Shown one piece after another: positions 51,000 to 60,868 of a DNA stretch of 64,000 bases (position 1 is the first letter of the stretch; each line of letters begins with the position of its first letter). Both the position numbers and the translations under genes were made by a program. Origin of the DNA: CAVRXT01 sp963725655 (GTDB lineage: Bacteria > Acidobacteriota > Terriglobia > Acidiferrales > UBA7541); the NCBI GenBank assembly GCA_963725655.1, contig CAVRYY010000003.1:496001-560000 (forward strand). The letters run 5' to 3'. The notes beneath the pieces were generated by a model that saw only the letters and a program-made list of their open reading frames with translations, did no database searches and was not told the DNA's origin.

Positions 51000-53465
51000 C
51001 TATTCGTATCGCAGTGCGACCATGGGGTCAACGCGGCTGGCGCGCCTCGCAGGAAGATAGGTGGCCAGCAGCGTAACGGCGCTCAGCAACACCGCCGCCA
51101 GCACCATCATCCCGGGGTCCCAGGGCTTCACTCCGTAGAGCAGGCTGCTCATCAGCCGGGTGAGCGCCAGCGCCGAGCCTACACCCAGAATTACTCCAAC
51201 CAGCGCGAGCTGCATCCCCTGGGTCACCACCATCCGGCGCACCTGTTGCGGACTGGCTCCCAGCGCCATGCGCACCCCGAGTTCCTGGGTTCGCTGTTGC
51301 ACCGAATACGCCATCAACCCGTATACACCGATGGCCGCCAGCACCAGCGCCACGCCCGCGAAAATCGTGAGCAGGGTCATGTAGAAATCATTGCGTGCGA
51401 TGGATTCGCCCACCACCTGTTGCATGCCGCGGATATGGGCCACCGGCAGTCCGCCGGTAGCCTCGCGCAACTCGCGTTGGATGTCCGCACTTAAAGAGAA
51501 CGGCGGCAATTTCGTGCGGACCACCCAGATCATCGGAGTGATCCGGTTATTCAGCGCGATGATTGCGTCATTCACTTGTGCGAGCGGAACGTACATGATC
51601 TGGTCCGGTGGGCGATTCAACGCGTCTTGGTGAACATCGCCAACGATGCCGACGATCTGCCTGGGCGGCTCTTCGAAATCCGGCCCGATTCCTTTGCCGA
51701 TGGTAATCAGAGCTCCCAGCGCATCTCCTTTCGGCCAGTATTCCTTGGCCATCGACTCGGTGATCACCACCACGCGCCCCCCGGCGCTATTGTCCTGATC
51801 CTGGAACGAGCGGCCACTCAACACCGGGATGCGAAATACCTCGAAATAGCCCGGCGATACCGTGGCATAGCCAGCTCCGCCGTGATACGGGCTATCCTTC
51901 AACGGGCGCCCTTCGATGGTGAACGGCAGACCGAAGCCGCCTTCCAGCGGAAGGCAACAGGTGATGGCCGCAGCCGCAACCCCCGGCAGGCTCTCGACGC
52001 GCTGCCGGCCGTTACGTTCCAGCAGCTCCACGTCCGCGGCTTTCTCGAAACGGCCGCCGGTTAGAGACATTTGCATGGTTATGACGTTCCGTGCTTCGAA
52101 GCCCGGATTCACACCGCGGAGCGCTGCGAAAGTCCGAATCAAGAGAGCGGCGCCCACCAGCAATACCAACGCCAGCGCCATCTCGGTGATCACCAGTACC
52201 GAGCGGGCTTTGTTATGGCGCACTCCAGCGCCGGATCGGGAGCCGGCTTCGCGCAGGGTAATGCTCAGATCCGACCGGGAAGCGCTGAGCGCCGGAACCA
52301 GTCCGAACAATATTCCGGTGAGCACCGCGGCCACGAAGGTGAATGCCAGCACCCGCCAGTCAAGATTCACGTTGGCGCCTTGCTCTCCAATTCGCGGTAT
52401 GTCGCCGGGATTCATGGCCAGCAGCGCGCGCACACCCAGATAGCCGAACGCAAGGCCGAGAGCCCCGCCGGCCAGCGAGAGCAGCAGACTTTCCGTGAGC
52501 AGTTGCCAGATGATGCGTGCGCGGCCCGCGCCGAGCGCCGAGCGGATAGCGATTTCACGCCTGCGGATCGTTGCCCTGGCCAGCAAAAGATTGGCCACGT
52601 TAGCGCAGGCGATCAGCAGCACAAAACCGACTGCGCCGAAAAGCAGCAACAGATCGAAACGGACATCGCCGATCACGCTGTCTCGCAGCGGCACCGCTGT
52701 GAAGCTGGCTCCGGGCCCCATCACTGGTGAGTTGGGGAATTTTCGGTTGAACTGGTCCGCCGCAAGTTTCATCGCCGCCTGCGCTTGCGCCAATGTCACT
52801 CCCGGCTTCAGGCGCGCCGTCGCGTGCAGGTAGTGTCCCTGATTGGTGCTGTTTGGATCGGGCTTCAGCGGCACCCACACGTCGTTCTTGGTGTCGTGCG
52901 CAAACGTCGGGCCCAGCACTCCGATCACCGTGTGTGGTTCTCCGCCAAGATCGATCGTTCGGTTGATGATTTCGGGATCGCCGCCATATCTGCTGTGCCA
53001 CAATCCGTTGCTGATTACCGCGACGGCGGGGCCTCCGGGGCGGTCTTCTTCGGCGGTGAAGGTGCGCCCGAGCGCCATGGGCGCGCCAAACACGCGGAAA
53101 TAGTCCGCCGACACGTGAATCCCCTTCAGTTGTTCGGGGCGGTCTCCTCCGGTCAGATTGATCCCCGGCCCGCCGTTATCGTACGCAGCTACCGCCTCAA
53201 ACACCTGAGTCTGTTCGCGCCACACGTTAAACTTGGGAATCGAAGTGATATCTCCGTTTCCCTGCGGTGAACTCAGCTCCAGTTCCACCAGCCGGTCGGG
53301 ATTTGGGTAGGAGAGCGGCTGCAGCAGCACCGCGTTCACAACCGAAAAAATGGCAGTGTTGGCGCCGATGCCGAGCGCCAGCGTGAGAACAGCCACTGAC
53401 GTAAATCCGGGGCTCTTGGCCAGGGTCCGCAGGCCGTAGCGGAGATTCTGCTGTAGAGTTTCCAT
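51000..53465 (-). CDS. MacB/FtsX-type ABC permease (ADOP family), complete
   Basis: 821 residues, full length. AGGAGA lies upstream of the ATG. The N-terminus (METLQQNLRYGLRTLAKSPGFTSVAVLTLALGIGANTAIFS) gives the family's first membrane segment. Then come a MacB_PCD domain, an FtsX unit with CANVANLLLARATIRRREIAIRSALGAG, a second PCD domain, and a C-terminal FtsX unit ending LPARRASRVDPMVALRYE. It is a paralogue of the permease at the left edge of the window. There is no adjacent ATPase, and no PadR regulator gene was recognised. Substrate unknown. Confidence 0.94.
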   Translation of the reverse strand: METLQQNLRYGLRTLAKSPGFTSVAVLTLALGIGANTAIFSVVNAVLLQPLSYPNPDRLVELELSSPQGNGDITSIPKFNVWREQTQVFEAVAAYDNGGPGINLTGGDRPEQLKGIHVSADYFRVFGAPMALGRTFTAEEDRPGGPAVAVISNGLWHSRYGGDPEIINRTIDLGGEPHTVIGVLGPTFAHDTKNDVWVPLKPDPNSTNQGHYLHATARLKPGVTLAQAQAAMKLAADQFNRKFPNSPVMGPGASFTAVPLRDSVIGDVRFDLLLLFGAVGFVLLIACANVANLLLARATIRRREIAIRSALGAGRARIIWQLLTESLLLSLAGGALGLAFGYLGVRALLAMNPGDIPRIGEQGANVNLDWRVLAFTFVAAVLTGILFGLVPALSASRSDLSITLREAGSRSGAGVRHNKARSVLVITEMALALVLLVGAALLIRTFAALRGVNPGFEARNVITMQMSLTGGRFEKAADVELLERNGRQRVESLPGVAAAAITCCLPLEGGFGLPFTIEGRPLKDSPYHGGAGYATVSPGYFEVFRIPVLSGRSFQDQDNSAGGRVVVITESMAKEYWPKGDALGALITIGKGIGPDFEEPPRQIVGIVGDVHQDALNRPPDQIMYVPLAQVNDAIIALNNRITPMIWVVRTKLPPFSLSADIQRELREATGGLPVAHIRGMQQVVGESIARNDFYMTLLTIFAGVALVLAAIGVYGLMAYSVQQRTQELGVRMALGASPQQVRRMVVTQGMQLALVGVILGVGSALALTRLMSSLLYGVKPWDPGMMVLAAVLLSAVTLLATYLPARRASRVDPMVALRYE

Positions 53466-53939
53466 CGCAATCTCCTATTTCAAGTCCTTGCCGGTGCTGG
53501 TGATCGCGGATCAAGTCTCGAATCGCTTCGGAGCGTTTGGGTTATCCTTTTTCTGCTGATGACCTCGTCAAACTTTCTCAGCATTGCATGCTCCAGAGAA
53601 ACGCCGGTTCGAGCCAAGTCGGCCATCAAGAGCCTCCGAGGTCTCCGTGCTACTGCAGGCGATAGTATCTCTGACAAAACACCGCCACCAAGCAGAAGTG
53701 TTCCTGCATACGTCTTACCCGGAGTAACGGTCCTGCTGTGCCATCGCGTAGTGGCGCGGGGGCACACAGCCCTCGATTGTGCAGTGGGTCGCTTCGCTTC
53801 GCTCGTTCATCTCGTTGTAACACGCCTGCGCTATCACTCTTTCTCCCATGATCTGGAGCTTTAGACGTATCGCGCTCGAAAGCGTGGCTGCTAAATCTGC
53901 GTGTTTCGGGTACCCACTCGCCATACCAGGATGATTTCG
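53466..53939. other. Intergenic region between permease and transhydrogenase
   Basis: About 470 bases between divergent genes. A minus-strand ORF at 53480-53767 (95 codons) has no family match and no ribosome binding site; I do not support it. The AGGAGA at the left edge belongs to the permease. Nothing else was recognised. Confidence 0.35.
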
Positions 53940-55322
53940 ATGCAACCCTATGATCTGATCGTCATCGGTTCCGGGCCAGGAGGTCAGCGCGCGGCCATCC
54001 AAGGCGTGAAGGCCGGCAAGCGCGTTGCTATCGTCGAAAAGCAGGCTGCGGTTGGGGGCGTCTGCATTAATACCGGCACCATCCCCAGCAAGACCATGCG
54101 CGAAGCCGTCCTGCACCTCTCCGGGTTCTATTCCAAGAATTTTTTTGGCGCCAACCGCGCCTCCGCGGAAAATATCACCATGGCCGATCTCAATTTCCGC
54201 GTTCAGCGGGTGGTCGAAAACGAGGTCGGGGTGATCCAGGACCAGCTCAAGCGCAACGGCGTCGACGTCATTCATGGCTTCGCAAAATTCAGTGGCCCGC
54301 ATCACCTCCGCGTCGAAAACGGCAACAGCTCCGCTGAATTTGAAGCCCAATTCATCGTCATCGCTACCGGCACCAAGCCTGCGGTGAACCCCAAGGTGCC
54401 CATCAACGGCCGCAACATCATCGATAGCGACCAGATCCTGAGCATGCCGCAAATTCCCAGGACGCTCATCGTTGTAGGCGGCGGCGTGATCGGCGTCGAG
54501 TACGCCTGCATGTTTGCCACCCTTGGCGTACGTGTGATCATCGTCGAAAAGCGGCCGCGCCTGCTCGAATTCGCCGATACCGAGATGGTCGAGGCGTTGA
54601 GTTACCAGATGCGCGATCACCGCGCCACCATGCGCCTGAGCGAGGAAGTCGAAAGCGTGGAAGAATTGCCCGACGGGAAGGTGGCCGCTAACCTCGTCAG
54701 CAAAAAACGCATCAATGGCGACGCCTTGCTTTACGCCGTTGGCCGCAATGGTAATGTCGATCGGCTGGATCTGCCTGCAGCCGGCATCGATTCCGACAAC
54801 CGTGGCCGTATTAAGGTCGACGCCGATTTCCGCACCAGCCAGCCCCACATCTTCGCCGTCGGCGACGTCATCGGTTTCCCTAGCCTCGCTTCCGTTTCCA
54901 TGGAACAAGGCCGCATCGCCGCCGCCCGGGCTTTCGGTCTGCACGTGCAGACCGATCCGGAGAGCTACCCGTATGGGATTTACACCATCCCGCAGATTTC
55001 CTTTATTGGGAAGACTGAAGAGCAGCTCACCGACGCCGACGTACCGTACGAAGTGGGCGTGGCCTATTATCGAGAGATTGCTCGCGGCCAGATCTCCGGC
55101 CACACCGATGGACGCCTTAAGATCTTATTCCACCGCGAAACCCTGGAGTTGCTCGGCGTGCACATCTTCGGGGAAAATGCCGCCGAGCTTTTGCACATTG
55201 GCCAGGCGGTCTTCATACTCAAAGGTAAAATTACCTATTTCATTAACACCGTTTTCAACTATCCCACCCTCGCCGAATGCTATAAGACCGCCGCCTTCAA
55301 CGGCCTCAATCGCCTGACCTGA
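53940..55322 (+). CDS. sthA: Soluble pyridine nucleotide transhydrogenase
   Basis: 460 residues from the ATG at 53940 (AGGAT upstream; in-frame ATGs also at 53931 and 53901). FAD-binding motif YDLIVIGSGPGGQRAA near the N-terminus; GGVCINTGTIPSKT, in which the first Cys of the dihydrolipoamide dehydrogenase redox pair is kept (Cys42) but the second position is Thr47, the mark of the SthA subfamily; a second nucleotide-binding site (IVVGGGVIGVEYACMF); HIFAVGDVIGFPSLASVSMEQGR and the C-terminal dimerisation domain. It interconverts NADH/NADP+ and NAD+/NADPH in the cytoplasm. Confidence 0.94.
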   Translation: MQPYDLIVIGSGPGGQRAAIQGVKAGKRVAIVEKQAAVGGVCINTGTIPSKTMREAVLHLSGFYSKNFFGANRASAENITMADLNFRVQRVVENEVGVIQDQLKRNGVDVIHGFAKFSGPHHLRVENGNSSAEFEAQFIVIATGTKPAVNPKVPINGRNIIDSDQILSMPQIPRTLIVVGGGVIGVEYACMFATLGVRVIIVEKRPRLLEFADTEMVEALSYQMRDHRATMRLSEEVESVEELPDGKVAANLVSKKRINGDALLYAVGRNGNVDRLDLPAAGIDSDNRGRIKVDADFRTSQPHIFAVGDVIGFPSLASVSMEQGRIAAARAFGLHVQTDPESYPYGIYTIPQISFIGKTEEQLTDADVPYEVGVAYYREIARGQISGHTDGRLKILFHRETLELLGVHIFGENAAELLHIGQAVFILKGKITYFINTVFNYPTLAECYKTAAFNGLNRLT

Positions 55323-55382
55323 TCGTTGTCTTTGTCTTTCGCGAAAGAACCAGCGAGGAATGGCTAGGCCGTATTGGCGTAT

Positions 55383-57785
55383 CTAGTTCTGCCAGCGCAG
55401 CACGTGCAGCAGGCCGCAATAATCATCGGTCCAGAAGATGGGTCGCGTCGCCGCGGGAAATGGTTCGGAGTGTTGAGCGATCTCGTTCCCGGTGAGCGAC
55501 GCGGAATCGCGCGAAAGCAGGATCCAATCGGATTGCGAGAAAGGGCCGTTGGGAAGCAGCGGATCCACGCGGCGAGCGTGAAAGCTGAAGTCCTGGCTGA
55601 TCCCTGCGAGCACCGGACGCAGGTCGAGCGTCTGGTTGCTGATGTGCACCGCGATTACCGACGCCGGCCCGCGCAGATGCTCTTGGTACACCGCGAACGC
55701 CTCGCGCGTGAGCAGGTGCATCGGGATCGCATCGCTCGAAAACGCATCCAAAACTAAAATGTCGAACTGCTGCAGGTCCCCGCGCTCAGCCTCTTCTTCG
55801 AGCGACAGCCGAGCGTCTCCCAGCACCACCTGAATTTGGCCGCGGGAATCCTGCAAGTAAGTGAAGTACGGATGCTCGCCGCTCGACATTTTGTAGACGT
55901 CTGGGTTGATCTCGTAGAAACGGAAAACGTCGCCGGGTTGCGCCAATGCAGCCAGCGTGCCCACACCCATTCCCACCAGACCCACGCGCGCGGGATGCTG
56001 CGGCCAATTGCGAATCACCATGTTGGCGCCGCTGGCCGGACCGTAATAGCCGGTCGCCAGATGCGCGCGCTGCGGATCCCGATACTGAAATCCATGAATG
56101 ATGTTGCCGTACCGCAGCGCCAGATAATTTTCCTGGTCCACGCTGACCACCGACAACACCCCGTAAAAATTTCTCGACGATGCGATTACGTGGTACAGCT
56201 CGGCCTTCTGCGGAATGATCAAGCCGGCGGTAAGCAACGCCAGCGCGACCCTGGCCGCGCCCCGCACCATGCCTGGCGCCGCCACGGTCTTCGGATCACG
56301 CCGCTCCGTGACGTATCGGAAAACGCCCGCGGCGGCCAGTATCGCAGCCGCATAATGCCCGGCCGATGGAGGAAATTGTCCGGCCTCTTTCCATACCGCG
56401 CCAACTATGCTTGGCGCCAGCAACACGCCGCCGGCAAGGATCAGCAGCGCCAGCGAAGCTCGCCCGGTGTACCACCAGGACGACCGCTCGCGGTCGGAAA
56501 CGGTCAGTACCACCGCCATACAGCCCAGTATGCCCAGCGGATATTCCCAGTAATTAGGAAATATCCATGGAGCGACCAGGCTCACCACCATTCCCCCCAC
56601 CGCGCCGCCGATCGCAATGCAGAAATAAAACATGGTCAGCGATTCTGCGCTTGGGCGGGTCCGTGCCGCCTCGCCGTGGCACACCATGCAGCCTGCGAAG
56701 AGCACCGCCGAGTAAGCAGCGAGCTGAATCAGGAATGAATACTCAGCCTTGGGAAGTGACACCACGATAACCAGCGCCACCGCCATCGCGAATAGCGGAT
56801 AGAAAATCTCCCTCCGGTACCATCGGTCGCTTTCAAAGCACACGATGAACGACAGCAGATACAAACTCAATTGCAGTACCCACAAAAATGGGATCACCGC
56901 AATGTCCTGGCAGATCAGATTCGTCGTCGCCAGCAGCAGCACCGAAGCGCACGCTGCCAAGCCAATCCACGACAATCGAAGTGGCCATCCCACTGCTGTT
57001 GCCGCTGCCGCTGCCGCGGTTGCTTTGCGCGGGCGTGAATCCCCGACAGAAATTGTTTTCGCCGCCGCAGGAGCCGCCGAGCGCTCTGCGCTGCGCACGC
57101 TGAAATAGAAGCAAACCAAAAACACGCCGTAGCCCGCCGCCCAGGTCCAGCCTTGTGCGCCGAGCCGCATGTGCGGTTCGATCAAGAACGGATACGACAG
57201 CAATCCCAGCAGCGATCCCACATTCGAGAGCGAATACAGACGATATGGCGAGCTCTTGGGCGCCGCCTGCGCAAACCAGTGCTGCATCAACGGACTGGTG
57301 GTCGACAGCAAAAAGAACGGCAGGCCGATCGCACAGATCAGAAATTTCGCGATCGTCCACGTGGGGCTGGCTCCCGGCAGTGGGTGCCAGTTCGCCCCCG
57401 GTCCGATGGGCGTGGACCACAGGTGGCCAAGCACTGCCAGAAACACCGCGGAAATGCCGAGCAGCGCGCCATGAACTCTTACCTGCCTGCGCAGCGGAAG
57501 CCACGTAACGATTCCATGCGAGTATCCGTATCCCGCAAGAAACAATATTTGGAATACCAGCACGCATACGGTCCATACCGCCGGCGCGCCGCCAAAAAGG
57601 GGCAGAATTTCTTTCCCCAGCAGCAATTGAACTTGGAAAAGCAGAAACGCGCTGACAAAAATCGCCAGAGCAAACGGCATCGGTCTGGCCGCGCTCCCAG
57701 CGATGGCGCCATCCACCGCCGCACCAGGGCCAGCGTTAGCGCGGCCAGGCCGGGCCGCCGGCGCCGTTTCAATAGAAGCAGGCAT
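55383..57785 (-). CDS. Fused membrane transporter-like / spermidine-synthase-like protein
   Basis: 800 residues. The first 500 or so form about 12-14 membrane segments (ALAIFVSAFLLFQVQLLLG, VLVFQILFLAGYGYS, and others); the last 260 are a cytoplasmic spermidine-synthase-like Rossmann domain with the SAM site VGLVGMGVGTLAA, acidic ligand YEINPDVYK and the DAFSSDAIPMHLLTREAF motif. Fused MFS/spermidine-synthase proteins are widespread but functionally uncertain. Last gene of the minus-strand lipid operon, 58 bases after the PAP2 gene, which suggests a link with envelope lipids or with decoration by aminopropyl groups. Confidence 0.85.
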   Translation of the reverse strand: MPASIETAPAARPGRANAGPGAAVDGAIAGSAARPMPFALAIFVSAFLLFQVQLLLGKEILPLFGGAPAVWTVCVLVFQILFLAGYGYSHGIVTWLPLRRQVRVHGALLGISAVFLAVLGHLWSTPIGPGANWHPLPGASPTWTIAKFLICAIGLPFFLLSTTSPLMQHWFAQAAPKSSPYRLYSLSNVGSLLGLLSYPFLIEPHMRLGAQGWTWAAGYGVFLVCFYFSVRSAERSAAPAAAKTISVGDSRPRKATAAAAAATAVGWPLRLSWIGLAACASVLLLATTNLICQDIAVIPFLWVLQLSLYLLSFIVCFESDRWYRREIFYPLFAMAVALVIVVSLPKAEYSFLIQLAAYSAVLFAGCMVCHGEAARTRPSAESLTMFYFCIAIGGAVGGMVVSLVAPWIFPNYWEYPLGILGCMAVVLTVSDRERSSWWYTGRASLALLILAGGVLLAPSIVGAVWKEAGQFPPSAGHYAAAILAAAGVFRYVTERRDPKTVAAPGMVRGAARVALALLTAGLIIPQKAELYHVIASSRNFYGVLSVVSVDQENYLALRYGNIIHGFQYRDPQRAHLATGYYGPASGANMVIRNWPQHPARVGLVGMGVGTLAALAQPGDVFRFYEINPDVYKMSSGEHPYFTYLQDSRGQIQVVLGDARLSLEEEAERGDLQQFDILVLDAFSSDAIPMHLLTREAFAVYQEHLRGPASVIAVHISNQTLDLRPVLAGISQDFSFHARRVDPLLPNGPFSQSDWILLSRDSASLTGNEIAQHSEPFPAATRPIFWTDDYCGLLHVLRWQN

Positions 57786-57843
57786 GAATTCAAGTCTAGG
57801 CGGGATACACGAGCGAACCCGGTGGACACTCGCACCGTTGTGC

Positions 57844-58911
57844 TCAAAGCACCATGCACGCGGTCGCAGCGCCCGCCAATCCCACCATTTCCCCGCCTCG
57901 TGCCGCTGTCGCTTTGTTCACCACGTCGACCGCATCGGCGGCCACCGCTCCGGGTTGCCGCATCAGCCTTAGCCCCGCCGCGTATCCCGCTGCGCCCACC
58001 AGCATTCCGGCCAGCACGTCCGCCACATAGTGATATCGGCCGTAGACGGTTGCCACCATCATGCTGACGAAGAACGGCAGGGTCGCCCAAAATAGCCAAC
58101 GCCGGTAGCGCCACGCGCACAGAATCGCCACCATCGATCCCGCCACGTGCGCGGACGGGAACGCGGCGCCATGCACGCGACCATACCTCTCGATCACCTC
58201 GATCAGCGCGGTGCAAAATCTGCCGTGCAGCGCCACGAGCGGCGCGTGCGCCAGTGAGAAATGAGGACTCTCGATCGGAAACACCACCGCAATCGTATAC
58301 ACCGCGTAATGCGCCAACGCGGTGGACGTCATCACCGTCCAGAACGCTCGCGTTTCCCGCCGTGCGTACAGCAGCGCCGGCAGGAGCACCAGATACACAA
58401 AGTAGGTCATGTAAGAAAATTGCATGAAGTCGTTCAGCGCCGGGCGCGCGAATTGCGACATCCACACCGCCGGCTGCGCTCCGCACAACCAAAAATCGAA
58501 TCGAAGCAAGCTTGCGTCGAACCAGCCGGGGAAAACCAAATGCACCAGGCCCTGCAGCTCTTCGAAGAATCCGATGTACAGCGGCAATGGGTACCAATGC
58601 CGCACGAATCGCCACAGCGCGCGCGGCCGCCGGTGCGCCGAACACGCCAGCAACAAAATTCCCAGCGCGACGCACTGGTGCGCGGCGATATATCTCTGCG
58701 GATGAGGAATCGAACGGAAGCAAACCATGATCAGCACGTTGAGAATCGTCAGGTAGGAGAGCGTCACCCACTCGAAAGCGCCGCAGGCGCTCGCACTTCT
58801 TGCCCGCCACCGCTCGAACGTTGCACCGGACTCCGCATCGACGCGCGAATTCCGCCTCAGCGGTACCGCGCCGGCTTCTGCCGACGCCAGGGAATCCAGC
58901 AGGGGTGTCAT
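57844..58911 (-). CDS. PAP2-family phosphatase / phospholipid-headgroup transferase (PAP2_3 type)
   Basis: 355 residues from the ATG at 58911, whose ATGA overlaps the stop of the preceding HAD gene. Six or so membrane segments. The PAP2 catalytic motifs are visible: AAFPSAHVAGSMVAI (C2, Ser-x-His) and YGRYHYVADVLAGM (C3, Arg/His...His...Asp). The overall layout resembles the AUR1-like inositol-phosphorylceramide synthase / PAP2_3 group rather than small soluble phosphatases. Within this operon it could transfer or remove a phosphate-bearing headgroup on a lipid. Confidence 0.83.
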   Translation of the reverse strand: MTPLLDSLASAEAGAVPLRRNSRVDAESGATFERWRARSASACGAFEWVTLSYLTILNVLIMVCFRSIPHPQRYIAAHQCVALGILLLACSAHRRPRALWRFVRHWYPLPLYIGFFEELQGLVHLVFPGWFDASLLRFDFWLCGAQPAVWMSQFARPALNDFMQFSYMTYFVYLVLLPALLYARRETRAFWTVMTSTALAHYAVYTIAVVFPIESPHFSLAHAPLVALHGRFCTALIEVIERYGRVHGAAFPSAHVAGSMVAILCAWRYRRWLFWATLPFFVSMMVATVYGRYHYVADVLAGMLVGAAGYAAGLRLMRQPGAVAADAVDVVNKATAARGGEMVGLAGAATACMVL

Positions 58912-59708
58912 CGGGCCTCCAGAACGCGGCACGATTGCTGAATTGGTTCCTGTCCGCTGTCAATTTGTAGCGTTCCGTGCGATCCGTCCTCTGCACCCCA
59001 CTTCCGGGCCGGCCATCCTTGTAGCTGCGCACGCCGCGCCAGGCGCGCCGTGGGATTTATCACCACCGCGTGTCCCACGCGCTCGAGCATAGGAATATCG
59101 CGGGGACTATCGCCGTATGCGTAGCTTCGCGCGAGGTCCAGGCCGCACTGCAGCGCCAGGCTTTCCATCGCTTTCACTTTGGCGCTGCCGCTCATGTGCT
59201 CGCCGGCGATCGATCCGGTCCACACCGCGTGGGGCGCTGCCGCCCGTCCGAGCCAACGAGTCTCTAATTCAGTGGCCGCGATTCCCGCAGCTACTGGCAG
59301 CCGCGCGGCAATCGCTTGCGCCAGCGGCGCCAGCGTTCCGGTGATAATGAAGATGGGATGCCCCGCCGCGTGATGCTCTTGCATCGTGCGTATCCCGTCG
59401 CCGAAAAAGTTCAGCGGCTCGCTCTCGCCGCCCAGCGAGTCCGCCCATTCCTCCACCGCTGACGCCGCGACTCCGGACAGATCGGCCTTATTCGTTTCTA
59501 CCGGATGCTCGCTCCCGGATAGGACTCCGCCCGCAAAATGTGCCAACCACCGGAATCCCGCGGCAATTCCAATCTTGTTGCTGCGAATCAGAAACCGCAC
59601 GAATCGCCGTTCGATCGATGGCGCGGCGCACAACGTGCCGTCGAGATCGAAAAAAGCCGCCGCCCGCCCGCGCCTGTAGCCGCGCGCGAAATCATGAGCG
59701 GCGCTCAT
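58908..59708 (-). CDS. HAD-IB family phosphatase
   Basis: 266 residues from the ATG at 59708, which overlaps the stop of the CDP-alcohol transferase gene (ATGA). HAD motif I FFDLDGTLC (Asp21, Asp23), motif II IITGT, motif III region AKVKAME, motif IV GDSPRDIPMLERVG. The helical cap between I and II is of the PSP-like type. It should dephosphorylate a small molecule or a lipid phosphate, for example the product of the upstream transferase. The overlaps on both sides indicate tight coupling of three genes. Confidence 0.9.
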   Translation of the reverse strand: MSAAHDFARGYRRGRAAAFFDLDGTLCAAPSIERRFVRFLIRSNKIGIAAGFRWLAHFAGGVLSGSEHPVETNKADLSGVAASAVEEWADSLGGESEPLNFFGDGIRTMQEHHAAGHPIFIITGTLAPLAQAIAARLPVAAGIAATELETRWLGRAAAPHAVWTGSIAGEHMSGSAKVKAMESLALQCGLDLARSYAYGDSPRDIPMLERVGHAVVINPTARLARRAQLQGWPARKWGAEDGSHGTLQIDSGQEPIQQSCRVLEAR

Positions 59709-60418
59709 CGCGCCGCTCCCAGCGTCGCACTCACCCTCACCGGCACTTGCGCCCGCCGCAAAACCGGGCGCGCCTCCCGCGCGCCCGCTTCGCTTGCCTC
59801 GCCGCTCCAGAATCGCCGCCCTTCCCACAAGACCGGCGCCGCGCGCAGCAAGCAAAAAATCACCGTAGTTCCCACGATTCCGCTAGCCCAGGCGTGCATC
59901 GCCGGTTGCCACTCCGCCACCGCCGCTGAGTCGGTGACGTGCGCGCAACTCACCTCCACGCCCAGCATCACAAAGCACAGACACTTCAAGCTGGCGTACG
60001 CCACACGGCTCGCGCGCGACGCCACCAACGCGCGCCCCCACCCGCTTTCCAGCATGGATTGGTTTCCGAATCCGCTGCGCCCGTAGCGCGCCGCGGCGCC
60101 GCGCACAAAATCGGTCAGCGTGCCGCGCACGAAGAAAAACACCGGGACCCAAACCGAAATCGCCCCAACGGTAGCGAAAAATGTGAAATACAAATTCTCT
60201 ACCGCGCGGTCGCCCAAAATATCAAACTGCGCGCCCAGCGCCGTGGCCATCCCTTTGCTTCGCGCCACATACCCATCCAGCCCATCCAGCACTATCGTAA
60301 GCATTGTCACCAGCACCGCCGCCAAGCCTAGGCGCGCGTCGGCGCCCGAAAACCGAAACAGCGCCACCGCCACGAACGCACCCACAATCCGCGCCGCAGT
60401 AATTCCATTTGGAGTCAT
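59705..60418 (-). CDS. CDP-alcohol phosphatidyltransferase
   Basis: 237 residues from the ATG at 60418 with GGGGAGG 8 bases upstream. The signature D-x2-D-G-x2-A-R-x8-G-x3-D-x3-D is complete (LDGLDGYVARSKG...GAQFDILGD), and several membrane helices follow. It joins a CDP-linked diacylglycerol to an alcohol to make a phospholipid; which alcohol (glycerol phosphate, inositol phosphate or other) is not determined by the motif. First gene of the four-gene operon with a HAD phosphatase and a PAP2 enzyme, which fits a make-then-dephosphorylate lipid route. Confidence 0.92.
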   Translation of the reverse strand: MTPNGITAARIVGAFVAVALFRFSGADARLGLAAVLVTMLTIVLDGLDGYVARSKGMATALGAQFDILGDRAVENLYFTFFATVGAISVWVPVFFFVRGTLTDFVRGAAARYGRSGFGNQSMLESGWGRALVASRASRVAYASLKCLCFVMLGVEVSCAHVTDSAAVAEWQPAMHAWASGIVGTTVIFCLLRAAPVLWEGRRFWSGEASEAGAREARPVLRRAQVPVRVSATLGAAR

Positions 60419-60868
60419 GTCCGCGCCTCCCCTAAACACAAATACTTGGCGGGCCCGCGATTCGCGGCAGCCGATCTCTCAGCCGCTCCCGGCGCGACTC
60501 ACGGGCCCGCACACTAATAGCCATGGCAACGCGCATGCCATTCGCGAAATTCATTTATGCAGTGGAATTACGGCACTTGCAGAAAACAGCTTCGGACACG
60601 ACTCGTGGGAGGTGCCGCCTTGCGATGTCAGGTGTCCGGCAAATCCGTCAGTCACCGGCTACCGCGGCATCTGCACCTCGGGTGCTTTGGGCGCATCCGA
60701 TAGCGCGAGGATCGCGGATCGGTTCACTTACTCGCGCCTCCGGCGGGCTGCCGCGAAAGTTTTGGGTATGCATCGGATGTATGGGAAAATTGCGCACTAG
60801 GTTGGAGAGTGGCCGCTTGGCCCGCACCGAATTGGCCTGACGATGCCGCGCCCCCAAAAAGAGGTTTC
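60419..60868. other. Intergenic region between lipid operon and ccdA
   Basis: About 450 bases between divergent genes. A 105-codon plus-strand frame (60523-60840) has no ribosome binding site and no recognised family. Two short inverted repeats (for example GGACAC...GTGTCC near 60595-60640) are likely chance. No promoter pair was identified. Confidence 0.35.

Noticed and set aside
53480..53767. 95-codon minus-strand ORF upstream of the second permease, considered as a PadR regulator
   Set aside because: No PadR or other known motif, no ribosome binding site, and other frames show nothing either.
53715..55103. 462-codon minus-strand ORF opposite the transhydrogenase gene
   Set aside because: It is the antisense shadow of sthA, whose domains are unmistakable. 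The shadow has no family match or ribosome binding site.
57479..59032. 517-codon minus-strand frame across the PAP2 and fusion protein genes
   Set aside because: Overlaps two genes with clear domain motifs in another frame on the same strand; long open frames like this are expected in high-GC sequence.
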